A program made the position numbers and the translations under genes. 28,859 nt of DNA, taken from the NCBI GenBank assembly GCA_028710385.1, contig JAQTUC010000002.1, positions 1 through 28,859 on the forward strand, given 5' to 3'. Below, in pieces: positions 28,337 to 28,859 of the stretch (the stretch's first letter is position 1; every line of letters begins with the position of its first letter). Source of the stretch: Candidatus Omnitrophota bacterium. Its GTDB lineage: Bacteria > Omnitrophota > Gorgyraeia > Duberdicusellales > 4484-171. The notes below the pieces were generated by a model. The model was not told the origin of the DNA. It worked only from the letters and a program-made list of their open reading frames with translations, and did no database searches.

Positions 28337-28859
28337 TTAATTTGCTCTGGCCTCAAGCGTTAAATTGCTCACCTGGCCTTTTTTATTATACAGGTAAAAA
28401 CCCAATCCTGCAACTATGGCTGCGTTATCCGCGGTATACTCCAAAGGAGGAATTAAAAATCTTACTCCTTCGCTTTCACTTTCCTTAAGCCGCTTTCTTA
28501 AGAAACTATTCGCGAGCACCCCTCCGCCGCAGGCTATTGTTTTTATTTTATATTTTGTTTTCGCCTCCAAAACAGCCGCGACAATTGCCGAAATAGCTGA
28601 AGCCTGGAAGGAAGAAAGCAATTTTACCCTGGTTTTTTTATCAAGCAAGCCTTTTTTTTCAAGTTCAATTTTTTTGTAAACAAGGGCTGTTTTAATGCCG
28701 CTGAAACTTAAGTTCAGCCCGTTTCTTCCGCATTTAAATTTAAAGGAATCTTTCTCGCGCTCGTTAAAAAGCTTATCAATTACAGGGCCTCCGGGGTAAC
28801 CTAAGCCGTATGCCTTTGCGATTTTATCAAACACTTCTCCGCAGGCATCATCCTGAGTT
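28337..28859 (-). CDS. tsaD: tRNA N6-threonylcarbamoyladenosine transferase, C-terminal part (cut by window edge)
   Basis: The gene runs off the right edge; 173 C-terminal residues are seen, about half of the usual 330-340. The frame reads through the edge (TQDDACGEVFDKIAKAYGLG, YPGGPVIDKLF). It contains LSFSGIKTAL, ACGGGVLANSFLRKRL and YTADNAAIVAGLGFYL, the ASKHA-fold signatures of TsaD. With TsaB and TsaE it moves threonylcarbamoyl from TC-AMP to A37 of ANN-decoding tRNAs. The GTG at 28834 is internal, not the start. Confidence 0.95.
   Translation of the reverse strand, partial: TQDDACGEVFDKIAKAYGLGYPGGPVIDKLFNEREKDSFKFKCGRNGLNLSFSGIKTALVYKKIELEKKGLLDKKTRVKLLSSFQASAISAIVAAVLEAKTKYKIKTIACGGGVLANSFLRKRLKESESEGVRFLIPPLEYTADNAAIVAGLGFYLYNKKGQVSNLTLEARAN

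Overview
The window looks like the chromosome of an uncultured, AT-rich Gram-negative-type bacterium. The best guess is Candidatus Omnitrophota (OP3) or a neighbouring PVC/Elusimicrobiota-like lineage. This rests on the style of the pilin operons, a bactofilin fused to an HTH domain, GspE-N (MshEN) proteins and many intergenic micro-repeats; no phylogenetic marker was tested. Nearly all host genes lie on the minus strand. Positions 1-7065 hold, in transcription order from right to left, an interrupted YuiD-type membrane protein, a LysM/L,D-transpeptidase, accA, a PadR regulator overlapping accA, a response regulator receiver, a GAF plus degenerate GGDEF membrane protein, a stand-alone MshEN protein and a PilB/GspE ATPase. 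Positions 7169-12075 hold a tightly packed seven-gene prepilin operon read from a good sigma70-like promoter. It is built from two successive copies of a three-gene unit (PilV-like, PilW/GspJ-like, PilX-like) plus a small membrane protein. Positions 12138-17094 hold a YifB/ComM AAA protein, a PilZ protein, a coiled-coil membrane protein, a very basic 54-residue protein on the plus strand with its own promoter and strong ribosome binding site, a cupin, and small membrane and coiled-coil proteins. Positions 17206-25012 are an integrated genetic element of about 7.8 kb inserted in an elongator tRNA-Met gene. An intact tRNA lies at 24969-25042. A 45-bp exact copy of the tRNA 3' portion at 17206-17250 marks the far end, and a tyrosine recombinase sits next to the tRNA. 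The element is visibly richer in A+T. It carries an XRE repressor with a divergent promoter that contains a dyad operator, two envelope-type proteins (one with a duplicated gene fragment), small Cys-rich phage-type proteins, and an overlapping three-gene operon: a basic STAS-like/GHKL-ATPase protein, a DUF4325 STAS-like protein and a single-span membrane protein. That operon resembles an anti-sigma/anti-anti-sigma partner switch wired to a membrane protein, and is the best candidate for an undescribed system, possibly defence or element control. From 25090 to the right edge host genes resume: larC, larB, a membrane-tethered excisionase-type HTH protein, a bactofilin-HTH fusion, an MgtC-family protein, and the C-terminal part of tsaD cut by the window edge. 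Three host intergenic regions share a repeated hairpin-forming motif.
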